From an uncultured Bacillota bacterium (GTDB taxonomy: Bacteria; Bacillota; Clostridia; Peptostreptococcales; Anaerovoracaceae), in contig CAUDEQ010000096.1 in NCBI GenBank assembly GCA_958448635.1, positions 1 to 5,162 on the forward strand: a stretch of 5,162 nucleotides of DNA, in the 5' to 3' direction. Both the position numbers and the translations under genes were made by a program. Under the pieces are notes generated by a model. That model was not told where the DNA came from. It searched no databases and saw only the letters and a program-made list of their open reading frames with translations. Below, piece by piece: positions 1-5,162 of this stretch. How positions within the stretch are numbered: position 1 is the stretch's first letter; each line of letters starts with the position of its first letter.

Positions 1-34
1 GTATAATTTAAAGCAACGGAGAAAAGATAACGAA

Positions 35-79
35 GGGGCTGTCGCATTAACGATTTTTATTCGTTAATGCGGCAGCCCC
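35..79 (-). terminator. Probable rho-independent terminator of the aro operon
   Basis: Positions 35-53 and 61-79 form a 19-position inverted repeat around a 7-nt loop (54-60). As minus-strand RNA, 18 positions pair and one is a C-A mismatch (72 against 42). As plus-strand RNA that position becomes a G-U pair. The base of the stem is four G-C pairs. On the minus strand it is followed by a T-rich but interrupted stretch (about 34 down to 22, reading TTCGTTATCTTTT). On the plus strand it is followed by C's and no T run, so it should act in the minus direction. It lies 56 nt after the aroE-aroK stop codon, as expected for an operon end. The interrupted T tract makes efficiency uncertain. The near-perfect symmetry also leaves open a small repeat or insertion-sequence end. 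Confidence 0.75.
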
Positions 80-135
80 CCCGTTAAATCGTTGTCTGCT
101 TAATTTCAGATTGATTTCAAAGGGCTTCGGGCTTT

Positions 136-1458
136 TTAACTAAACAATGCCTTCATATGCGGATCTTCGTTGAACTGAGCCTTCAGATTGGTGGCCGATA
201 CATTGTTGAAGGTGATATCGGCGGCTGCCTCGTAGAGAGGAAGCCGTGCCCTTTCCATTTCGCGGAGCGTTTTAAGATCCTTCGACAGAGGCCGTCCCTT
301 GGTGGAGAGCAGCTCCACGGGACGCTTTATATGGATTACCAGGCCGTTTTGCCTGAGGGCATCGACGTTTTCAGAGCGTAGAACAGCTCCGCCGCCTGTC
401 GCTATGACGAGGCCGCGCTGTTTGCCCAGCTCGGCTGCCGCCTGAGATTCCAGATCCCTGAATCCGGACTCGCCCGATTCCTCAAATATCTGCGGAATAG
501 GCTTTCCGGCTTTTTTTATTATTTCAGCATCCATATCCACCAGCTGCTTTCCCGTCTTCTTGGCGATGATGCGGCCCACGGTGGATTTTCCGCAGCCGGG
601 CATGCCGATCAGTACGATGTTTTGCAGATCCCTTGTAAGCTTTTGGATGATTCTTTCATTTTCTCCCTCGAAGGCGCCGGGCGTGCCGAGAAAGTATCCT
701 GCAGCTGCCGTTGCCTGTGCCACTAGCATTGGAAGCCCGTTGGAGGTTCTGAGTCCGGCCTTTTCAGCATCCATCAGAAGCTTTGTCCTGAACGGATTGT
801 AGATAACATCCATGACGGCTTCACATTGCGGGAAGTCCGTCGGCTGTATTATGGACTTCAGATTGTCGGGGAAGGTTCCCACCGGTGTGGTATTGACGAT
901 GATCTCCACGTCGTTTGATATGGTATGAAGCTCCTCGTAGCTTAGCCGGCGAACAGGGCATGTGCCGCCTGTAGTGCCGCCGTCCTCTGCCGTCTTCGAA
1001 GCATCCGGTCCGGCTGATCTTGATGCGATATAGATCACGGCAGCTCCCGAATCTGCAGCTGCTTTTCTGGCAGTGAGCGATGTTCCTCCGCTGCCGAGTA
1101 TGAGGACTGTTTTCCCATTGAAGTCGATATTGGCACGTTCTGCGGCATAGAGAAAGCCCTCGTAATCCGTGTTGTGACCTGCGAGAACAGGCCTTTCGCA
1201 GGAGCTGTCCTTTTTCCAGTACAGCGTATTGACAGCGCCTATGGCAGATGCCAGCTCCGAAACCTCGTCGCAGAGGGGGATCACATCCTGCTTGTAGGGG
1301 ATGGTTATGTTCAGTCCCCCGAAGTCACGGGCGTTGACAAAGTCGCTCATGGCCTGCGGTGTCAGGCTGAAAAGCTCATAACTGTATCTGCCCAGAGCCT
1401 CATGTATTTCCTTTGAATAGCTGTGCGCCAGCGTTTTTCCTATAAGACCGTATTTCAT
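136..1458 (-). CDS. aroE-aroK: Bifunctional shikimate dehydrogenase / shikimate kinase (AroE-AroK fusion)
   Basis: A 440-residue cytoplasmic enzyme covering two steps. Residues 1 to about 270 are shikimate dehydrogenase (3-dehydroshikimate + NADPH to shikimate); about 278-440 are shikimate kinase (ATP-dependent 3-phosphorylation). In the first domain I see the substrate serines (HSYS, 12-15), NITIPYK with catalytic Lys56, GAVNT (74-78), GHNTD with catalytic Asp98, the dinucleotide loop LGSGG (121-125), SRS (146-148, NADP phosphate contact by family analogy), NTTPVG, DVIYNP (217-222) and Gln248. In the kinase domain I see Walker A GMPGCGKST (285-293), DMD (308-310), shikimate-binding Arg334 in FRDLE, TGGG (354-357), GRPL (388-391) and Arg405. 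Key residues of both domains are present, so both should be active. Such fusions occur in Clostridia. The start has GAGAG 9 nt upstream (1468-1472), just after the pheA stop, leaving a 17-nt gap. It is the last gene of the operon. A Gly/Thr/Ser-rich stretch follows SRS (149-167). Confidence 0.96.
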   Translation of the reverse strand: MKYGLIGKTLAHSYSKEIHEALGRYSYELFSLTPQAMSDFVNARDFGGLNITIPYKQDVIPLCDEVSELASAIGAVNTLYWKKDSSCERPVLAGHNTDYEGFLYAAERANIDFNGKTVLILGSGGTSLTARKAAADSGAAVIYIASRSAGPDASKTAEDGGTTGGTCPVRRLSYEELHTISNDVEIIVNTTPVGTFPDNLKSIIQPTDFPQCEAVMDVIYNPFRTKLLMDAEKAGLRTSNGLPMLVAQATAAAGYFLGTPGAFEGENERIIQKLTRDLQNIVLIGMPGCGKSTVGRIIAKKTGKQLVDMDAEIIKKAGKPIPQIFEESGESGFRDLESQAAAELGKQRGLVIATGGGAVLRSENVDALRQNGLVIHIKRPVELLSTKGRPLSKDLKTLREMERARLPLYEAAADITFNNVSATNLKAQFNEDPHMKALFS

Positions 1459-1467
1459 GATCGCATA

Positions 1468-1472
1468 CTCTC
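1468..1472 (-). promoter_or_regulatory. Ribosome binding site of aroE-aroK
   Basis: Minus-strand GAGAG, inside the purine run AAAAGAGAG, lies 9 nt before the ATG at 1458 and directly follows the pheA stop codon. It is a moderate match to the Shine-Dalgarno consensus and supports that ATG as the start. Confidence 0.6.
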
Positions 1473-1475
1473 TTT

Positions 1476-2627
1476 TCAGATTACTTCGTTATAGCAGCCG
1501 AGGAATACGAAGGATTCAGGCTGGTTTTCCAGCTCACTCAGCAGATTTATCAGCTCAGGCGAGTATATGGAGGCATCCAGATCGAAGTAAAACATGAATT
1601 CGAAGTCGCTGCCCGGAATAGGTCTCGATTCCAGCTTAGTGAGGTTTACGCCGAGAGCTGCGAATTTGGCGATGGTATGATAGAGGGAACGTGGCACGTG
1701 TGGCAGCGAGAGGATCAGGCTGATTCTGTTGGCTCCCGGATAGATTTCCATCTTCTTGGAAATGCATATGAAGCGGGTATAGTTGTTGTCGCTTACCTGT
1801 ATGTGGGTCTTGAGTATTTCGAGACCGTAAAGATCCACGCATTCCTTTGAGGAGATGGCGGCGATGTCGTTCCTGTCGCTTTCTGCCACCATTTTTGCAG
1901 CCATGGCGGTGTTTTCACATACTGTTATCTTCACATCCTTGAGGCTCTTGAGGAACTCGCCGCACTGGCCGATGGCCTGCTCATGGGAAACGATTTCTCT
2001 GATGTCGCTCATCTTGGTTCCTGCCTTTGCCATGAGATTCTGGCTTATGCGGAGCCTGATGCTTCTTACGATGTGGAAATTATAGTTCTGCATGAGGTCG
2101 TAAACAGTACCTACTGAGCCGTAGGAGCTGTTTTCGATGGGTAGGATGCCGTACTGGCAAAGGCCCTTTTCCACGGCATTGAAAACGCCCTCAAAGCTGT
2201 TGAAATACATTATGCTTGGCACTTCGAAAAGCTTTTCGCATGCTGCCTGCGAATGAGAGCCCTGAACTCCCTGACAGGCTACAACTGCCTTGTTGGGGAA
2301 GATCTTCGGAGTCTCCTCCAGAGCCTTTTCGATCCTGTCTGCCAGATCGGATCTTCTTGCCAGGAAGTTGTTCTGGCAGGATCTGCTGGCATCGAAAATG
2401 GTGTTGAACAGCAGGCGCGCATATCCGTCAAAAGGTTCGCCTATCTGCTGTGATACCTTGTGGAGTATCTCCTTTTCTCTGGAATCGCTGAAGACAGGCA
2501 GATTGTTTTCACGCTTGAATCTGGCCACCTCCAGTGACTTTTCCATGCGCTTTTTGAAAAGTGCAGTAAGCTCCGAGTCGATATCATCGATATCCTTTCT
2601 GATGTTTTCAAGATTAAGTTCAGTCAT
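1476..2627 (-). CDS. pheA: P-protein: chorismate mutase / prephenate dehydratase with ACT domain
   Basis: A 383-residue cytoplasmic enzyme that converts chorismate to prephenate and then to phenylpyruvate, committing flux to phenylalanine. Residues 1 to about 90 are an AroQ-type chorismate mutase; the active-site set matches E. coli PheA at Arg10, Arg27, Lys38, Arg50, Glu51, Ser81 and Gln85. About 113-292 are prephenate dehydratase, with GVQGSHS (120-126), PIENSSYGSVG (163-173), SHEQA and the catalytic TRF motif (Thr284-Phe286). About 300-375 are the ACT regulatory domain, with ESRP at 333-336. The other Phe-binding motif, GALV in E. coli and GSLY-like in many relatives, reads RSLY here (Arg313), which may alter feedback inhibition. 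Length is normal (E. coli 386). The start overlaps the end of aroC by 8 nt and has a strong GGAGGT site. No phe leader peptide or T-box is visible; regulation would be through the operon and the ACT domain. Confidence 0.97.
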   Translation of the reverse strand: MTELNLENIRKDIDDIDSELTALFKKRMEKSLEVARFKRENNLPVFSDSREKEILHKVSQQIGEPFDGYARLLFNTIFDASRSCQNNFLARRSDLADRIEKALEETPKIFPNKAVVACQGVQGSHSQAACEKLFEVPSIMYFNSFEGVFNAVEKGLCQYGILPIENSSYGSVGTVYDLMQNYNFHIVRSIRLRISQNLMAKAGTKMSDIREIVSHEQAIGQCGEFLKSLKDVKITVCENTAMAAKMVAESDRNDIAAISSKECVDLYGLEILKTHIQVSDNNYTRFICISKKMEIYPGANRISLILSLPHVPRSLYHTIAKFAALGVNLTKLESRPIPGSDFEFMFYFDLDASIYSPELINLLSELENQPESFVFLGCYNEVI

Positions 2628-3798
2628 TGTTTACCTCCATGATACAGTCAAGTATTCCCAGGGCCAGAGCAGCTTCCACTATAGGAACGGCTCTTACGAC
2701 CACGCATGGGTCGTGTCTGCCCTTGACAACAAGTTCAGTGTTTTCCTTCTTTTCCAGATCGACCGATTTCTGCTTGCGGCTGATGGAAGAAGTCGGCTTG
2801 AATGCAAGCCTTACGGTAAGCGGCATTCCCGTCGTTATTCCGCCCAGTATGCCGCCGTGATTGTTGGTTACGGTTTTTACCGTATCGTCGTCGTAGTAAA
2901 ACGGGTCGTTATGTTCCGAGCCTCTCATTGCTGCAGCGGAGAAGCCGGCGCCGAATTCCACTCCCTTGACGGCAGGAATGCCGAAGAATATGGGAGCAAG
3001 TGCGCTTTCCAGGCCATCGTACATGGCGCCGCCGATGCCGCCGGGCAGACCGACGACGCAGCCCTCGATGATGCCGCCTACAGAGTCCAGCTGATTTCTG
3101 GCCTCCATGATGACCTCCTTCATTTTCTCACCGGCGGCCTCGTCAAGCACCGGGAAGTCCATCGTCGTTAAGCGATTTAACGTGCCGACAGGAATATTTA
3201 CGGGATCCAGCGGTATGTCGGAAACATCGCCGATGGAATAAATGTGCGCACCTGTGGTTATTCCCTGCTTTTCCAGCATCTGAAGGGCTATGCCTCCGGC
3301 TATGCAAAGGGGCGCAGTCATTCGTGCTGAAAAAGGTCCGCCTCCCGCCATGTTGAGGTCGTCGCCGTAGCGAAGTCTTGCCGTATAGTCGGCGTGGCCG
3401 GGGCGGGGAACAGTGCGGAGAGCCTTGTAGTCTCCGGAGCGTGTATCGGTATTTCTTATTTCCAGGGAAATACGATCCTCGCTTACCAGCATTATTTCCG
3501 GAGCCTCGCCGTTGCGATCGGCACCGTCAGGCACTTCCTCCTTGGGAAGCGCACCTTTGAGTGCCGCATCATCAGCATCCTTGGCCTTCAATCCGCTGAC
3601 GGGCTCAGGTATGTCGGGCTCTTTGCGCTTTGTGCCGAAGGGAGTGCTGCCGGGCGCCCTGCGAGCCAGGAAGTCTCGCAGCCTTTTCATATCTATTTCG
3701 GTACCGATGGGAAGCCCCTCGATATCGACTCCTATGGCAGGCTCATGGGAGCCTCCCCATATGGATATTTTCAGATTCTTTCCGAAAGAAGATTTCAT
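2620..3798 (-). CDS. aroC: Chorismate synthase with an unusual internal insertion
   Basis: Converts EPSP to chorismate by anti-1,4-elimination of phosphate, using reduced FMN; cytoplasmic, typically a tetramer. I chose the ATG at 3798 (392 residues) because AGGAG lies 8 nt before it; the in-frame ATG at 3804 is only 2 nt from that site. Numbering from 3798, the family features are SFGKN at the N-terminus, catalytic His18, RRAPG, NTDTRSGDY (116-124), RPGHADY with catalytic His135, FSARMTAPL (156-164), the long core with NNHGGILGG, and the C-terminal signature RHDPC (361-365). Departures: motif 1 reads GGSHE (15-19) instead of GESHG; RGGG is AGGG (151-154); and residues 71-114 hold about 30 extra, acid-rich residues where relatives have a short loop resembling GxTTGxP. 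The rest is well conserved, so it is probably active. It lies 29 nt after aroA and overlaps pheA by 8 nt. Confidence 0.95.
   Translation of the reverse strand: MKSSFGKNLKISIWGGSHEPAIGVDIEGLPIGTEIDMKRLRDFLARRAPGSTPFGTKRKEPDIPEPVSGLKAKDADDAALKGALPKEEVPDGADRNGEAPEIMLVSEDRISLEIRNTDTRSGDYKALRTVPRPGHADYTARLRYGDDLNMAGGGPFSARMTAPLCIAGGIALQMLEKQGITTGAHIYSIGDVSDIPLDPVNIPVGTLNRLTTMDFPVLDEAAGEKMKEVIMEARNQLDSVGGIIEGCVVGLPGGIGGAMYDGLESALAPIFFGIPAVKGVEFGAGFSAAAMRGSEHNDPFYYDDDTVKTVTNNHGGILGGITTGMPLTVRLAFKPTSSISRKQKSVDLEKKENTELVVKGRHDPCVVVRAVPIVEAALALGILDCIMEVNND
2633..2638 (-). promoter_or_regulatory. Strong ribosome binding site of pheA, inside aroC
   Basis: Minus-strand GGAGGT lies 5 nt before the pheA ATG (2627) and is a near-consensus Shine-Dalgarno. 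It sits within the last codons of aroC. The arrangement ATGACTGA, where pheA starts before aroC stops, suggests translational coupling. Confidence 0.85.
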
Positions 3799-3806
3799 AA
3801 GCATGT

Positions 3807-3811
3807 CTCCT
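3807..3811 (-). promoter_or_regulatory. Ribosome binding site of aroC that decides its start
   Basis: Minus-strand AGGAG. It is 2 nt from the ATG at 3804, too close for normal initiation, and 8 nt from the ATG at 3798, which is ideal. The true protein therefore probably starts MKSSFGKN. The difference is two residues. Confidence 0.75.
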
Positions 3812-3827
3812 GTATGAATTTAGTAAA

Positions 3828-5090
3828 TCAGATTTCTTTCACTATGCCGCCCAGTGCGGCAAAATCCCTGAAGAAGCCGGGATATGATTTATTGACGGCC
3901 TCGGCGCCTCTGATGGTAACGGGCGATTTGCAGACGCATGAGGCGGTGGCAGCTGCCATGGCGATGCGATGGTCGTTGTGACTGTCCGTATCGCCGCCGT
4001 TGAGGCTGTCCATACCTGTCAGCGAAAGACCTGAGCCGCCGTAGGTTATATCAGCGCCAAGCCTTGAAAGAAAATCATATACCGTCTTTAGCCTGTCTGA
4101 TTCCTTGAGCTTGAGACGCTCTGCATTGGTTATCATTGACGCTCCCTCGGCCGCAGCCATGGCCACAGCCAGTACGGGAACCATGTCCGGCGTCTGGGCA
4201 ACCGATACCTCTGCGGCTTTGAGCCTGCCGGAGCATGAAACGGTGATGCCGTCGGAGATGAGAACATCGGCTCCCATTCCGCTGAGTATATTCACGATTT
4301 CCTTGTCAGCCTGAGTCGAAGCAGGGTTCAGGCCCTTTACAGTAACGGGTCCGCCCAAGGCTCCGCATACCAGCCAGAAGGAAGCGTTTGACCAGTCGCC
4401 TTCGATGGTCAAAGACTCAGGCTCGGTATATCTCTGTCTGCCGGGTATTTCATATATCTGAAGACCGTCTCCGGAGAAACGGCAGCCGATTTCTATGCCA
4501 AAGGCTCTCAGTACGTCCAGAGTCATATCGACGTATCCTGAGGATTCCAGCTCCGTGGTGAGCCTCAGCACGCTGTCTCCCTCGAGAAGCGGCAGGGCAA
4601 AGAGAAGACCTGTGATGAACTGCGAGCTGATATTGCCTGCCAGACTGTACTCGCCGGCTCTCAGCCGCCCTTTCACGGTGCATATTTCTCTGTATTTAGT
4701 CTTTGATTTTTTCTCGGCGCTGTCTATGTAAAAGCTGCAGCCGTGGGCTTCCATTTCTTCCTTCAGGGGAGATATGGGGCGATCGGGCAGCTTCCCGGAG
4801 CCGAGAAAGACAGCCTCTTCCTTCAGAGCCATAGCCACCGGAAGCATGAAGCGAAGGGTGGAGCCGCTTTCTCTGCAATCGAGAAAGGGCATGTCCTTGT
4901 CCAGCTGCACAAGGCAGTTCTTGGTGGCATCTATATCATCGGAAAATGAAGGAATATCAGCTGCGCCGCCTATGCCGCGACCCTGAAGCTCCGCCAGCTT
5001 GCATGCTATCAGAAGCCTGTGTGCATGGGATTTGGACGGTATGGCGTCTATGGTTCCCGAAAGTTTGCGGGGATCTATTGTTATATTCAT
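3828..5090 (-). CDS. aroA: 3-phosphoshikimate 1-carboxyvinyltransferase (EPSP synthase)
   Basis: Transfers the enolpyruvyl group of PEP to shikimate 3-phosphate to give EPSP; cytoplasmic, two-domain enzyme, the target of glyphosate. I chose the ATG at 5090 (420 residues, normal for the family) because AAAGGA lies 8 nt upstream and the domain begins at once (MNITIDP). In-frame ATGs at 5120 and 5126 add 10 or 12 residues (such as NTIRERKTP) that do not look like part of the fold. From 5090, the motifs are PSKSHAHR (Lys20, Ser21, Arg25), ESGSTLRF (74-81, equivalent to the E. coli Gly96 loop), LPDRPISPL with Arg104, SSQF (155-158), EGDWSNAS with Asp232, catalytic Asp302 in PDMVP, KESDR (Glu330, Arg333), DHR (373-375) and Lys401 in NKSYPGFF. 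All catalytic residues are present. In the glyphosate loop the equivalent of Gly96 is Gly76, Thr97 is Ser and Pro101 is Phe. It is the first complete gene of the run. Confidence 0.97.
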   Translation of the reverse strand: MNITIDPRKLSGTIDAIPSKSHAHRLLIACKLAELQGRGIGGAADIPSFSDDIDATKNCLVQLDKDMPFLDCRESGSTLRFMLPVAMALKEEAVFLGSGKLPDRPISPLKEEMEAHGCSFYIDSAEKKSKTKYREICTVKGRLRAGEYSLAGNISSQFITGLLFALPLLEGDSVLRLTTELESSGYVDMTLDVLRAFGIEIGCRFSGDGLQIYEIPGRQRYTEPESLTIEGDWSNASFWLVCGALGGPVTVKGLNPASTQADKEIVNILSGMGADVLISDGITVSCSGRLKAAEVSVAQTPDMVPVLAVAMAAAEGASMITNAERLKLKESDRLKTVYDFLSRLGADITYGGSGLSLTGMDSLNGGDTDSHNDHRIAMAAATASCVCKSPVTIRGAEAVNKSYPGFFRDFAALGGIVKEI

Positions 5091-5162
5091 AGGAGTTTTC
5101 CTTTCCCGTATCGTATTCATTGTCATTGGGCTGTGCGCCTTCGTCGTGCAAAGGGCGCAGTG
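5091..5162 (-). other. aroA leader or end of an upstream gene, cut by the window edge
   Basis: This 72-nt stretch precedes aroA and runs off the window. The aroA frame stays open to the edge. Another minus-strand frame ends in a TGA at 5123-5125, overlapping the ATG at 5126, so the last codons of an upstream operon gene could end here; about a dozen codons are too few to identify it. An imperfect inverted repeat (5134-5141 with 5151-5159, one bulged base, 9-nt loop) has no T run after it on the minus strand. I see no convincing promoter. Confidence 0.4.
5099..5104 (-). promoter_or_regulatory. Ribosome binding site of aroA that decides its start
   Basis: Minus-strand AAAGGA lies 8 nt before the ATG at 5090. 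The alternative starts at 5120 and 5126 have only weaker, more distant purine stretches (GAAGG about 12 nt before 5126). This favours the shorter protein. Confidence 0.65.

Noticed and set aside
2..7. Perfect TATAAT on the plus strand at the window edge
   Set aside because: No -35 can be seen because the window ends, and transcription would run into the hairpin and antisense to the operon. In AT-rich terminator tails such a hexamer occurs by chance.
119..137. GGGC-TTC-GGGC followed by T's near the end of aroE-aroK, like a second terminator
   Set aside because: The two GGGC units are direct, not inverted, repeats, so they do not form a stem; the outer AAAG/CTTT alone is too weak.
2290..3171. 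293-codon open frame on the plus strand
   Set aside because: It lies antisense to pheA and aroC, which have full domain matches and ribosome binding sites. Its translation shows no domain and is biased as expected for a shadow frame.
3394..3981. 195-codon open frame on the plus strand across the aroA-aroC junction
   Set aside because: It is antisense to two well-supported genes and its translation resembles no family I recognise.
5091..5126. Longer aroA protein starting at 5126 or 5120
   Set aside because: The added residues are outside the EPSP synthase fold and lack a well-spaced ribosome binding site, whereas the ATG at 5090 has AAAGGA 8 nt upstream.
5117..5151. Possible promoter for aroA (TTGCAC as -35)
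   Set aside because: At 17 nt spacing the -10 would be CAATGA, a poor match; the better TACGAT is 30 nt away. Most likely transcription comes from further upstream.
5134..5159. Inverted repeat upstream of aroA as a terminator or attenuator
   Set aside because: The stem is short with a bulge, no T run follows on the minus strand, and no leader peptide rich in Phe, Tyr or Trp codons is visible. It may be part of an upstream coding sequence.

Overview
The window is a compact run of four aromatic amino acid biosynthesis genes, all on the minus strand and almost certainly one operon. In transcription order (right to left) they are aroA (EPSP synthase), aroC (chorismate synthase), pheA (fused chorismate mutase and prephenate dehydratase with an ACT domain), and a fused aroE-aroK gene (shikimate dehydrogenase joined to shikimate kinase). 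A strong hairpin at 35-79, followed on the minus strand by a T-rich stretch, probably ends the operon.

The proteins look like those of an anaerobic Firmicute of class Clostridia. The signs are the AroE-AroK fusion with Walker A GMPGCGKS, a P-protein of the SRSxQ / ENSSYGSVG type, an EPSP synthase with ESGSTLRF, and a chorismate synthase of the xxFSxRxTAPL type. Purine-rich ribosome binding sites and moderate G+C (about half, by eye) fit this. A family such as Lachnospiraceae or Anaerovoracaceae is plausible, but the genus cannot be read from the sequence.

Layout: 1-34 holds the T-rich tail of the terminator (minus sense); 35-79 the hairpin; 80-135 a short 3' untranslated stretch; 136-1458 aroE-aroK; 1476-2627 pheA, starting inside the end of aroC; 2620-3798 aroC (alternative start at 3804); 3828-5090 aroA (longer in-frame starts at 5120 and 5126); 5091-5162 the aroA leader, cut by the window edge. 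Gaps between genes are 17 nt, an 8-nt overlap, and 29 nt. No space is left for internal promoters between genes, although promoters inside genes cannot be excluded.

Together the genes take 3-dehydroshikimate to shikimate (AroE), shikimate 3-phosphate (AroK), EPSP (AroA), chorismate (AroC), and then prephenate and phenylpyruvate (PheA). The earlier steps (DAHP synthase, dehydroquinate synthase, dehydroquinate dehydratase) and the tyrosine branch (tyrA) are absent and may lie upstream, beyond position 5162.

I found no new kind of system. The points most worth a second look are inside the enzymes. AroC carries a roughly 30-residue acidic insertion where the family has a short conserved loop, and two of its signature motifs are altered. 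The ACT domain of PheA has Arg where the Phe-sensing motif normally has Gly, which may change feedback inhibition by phenylalanine.
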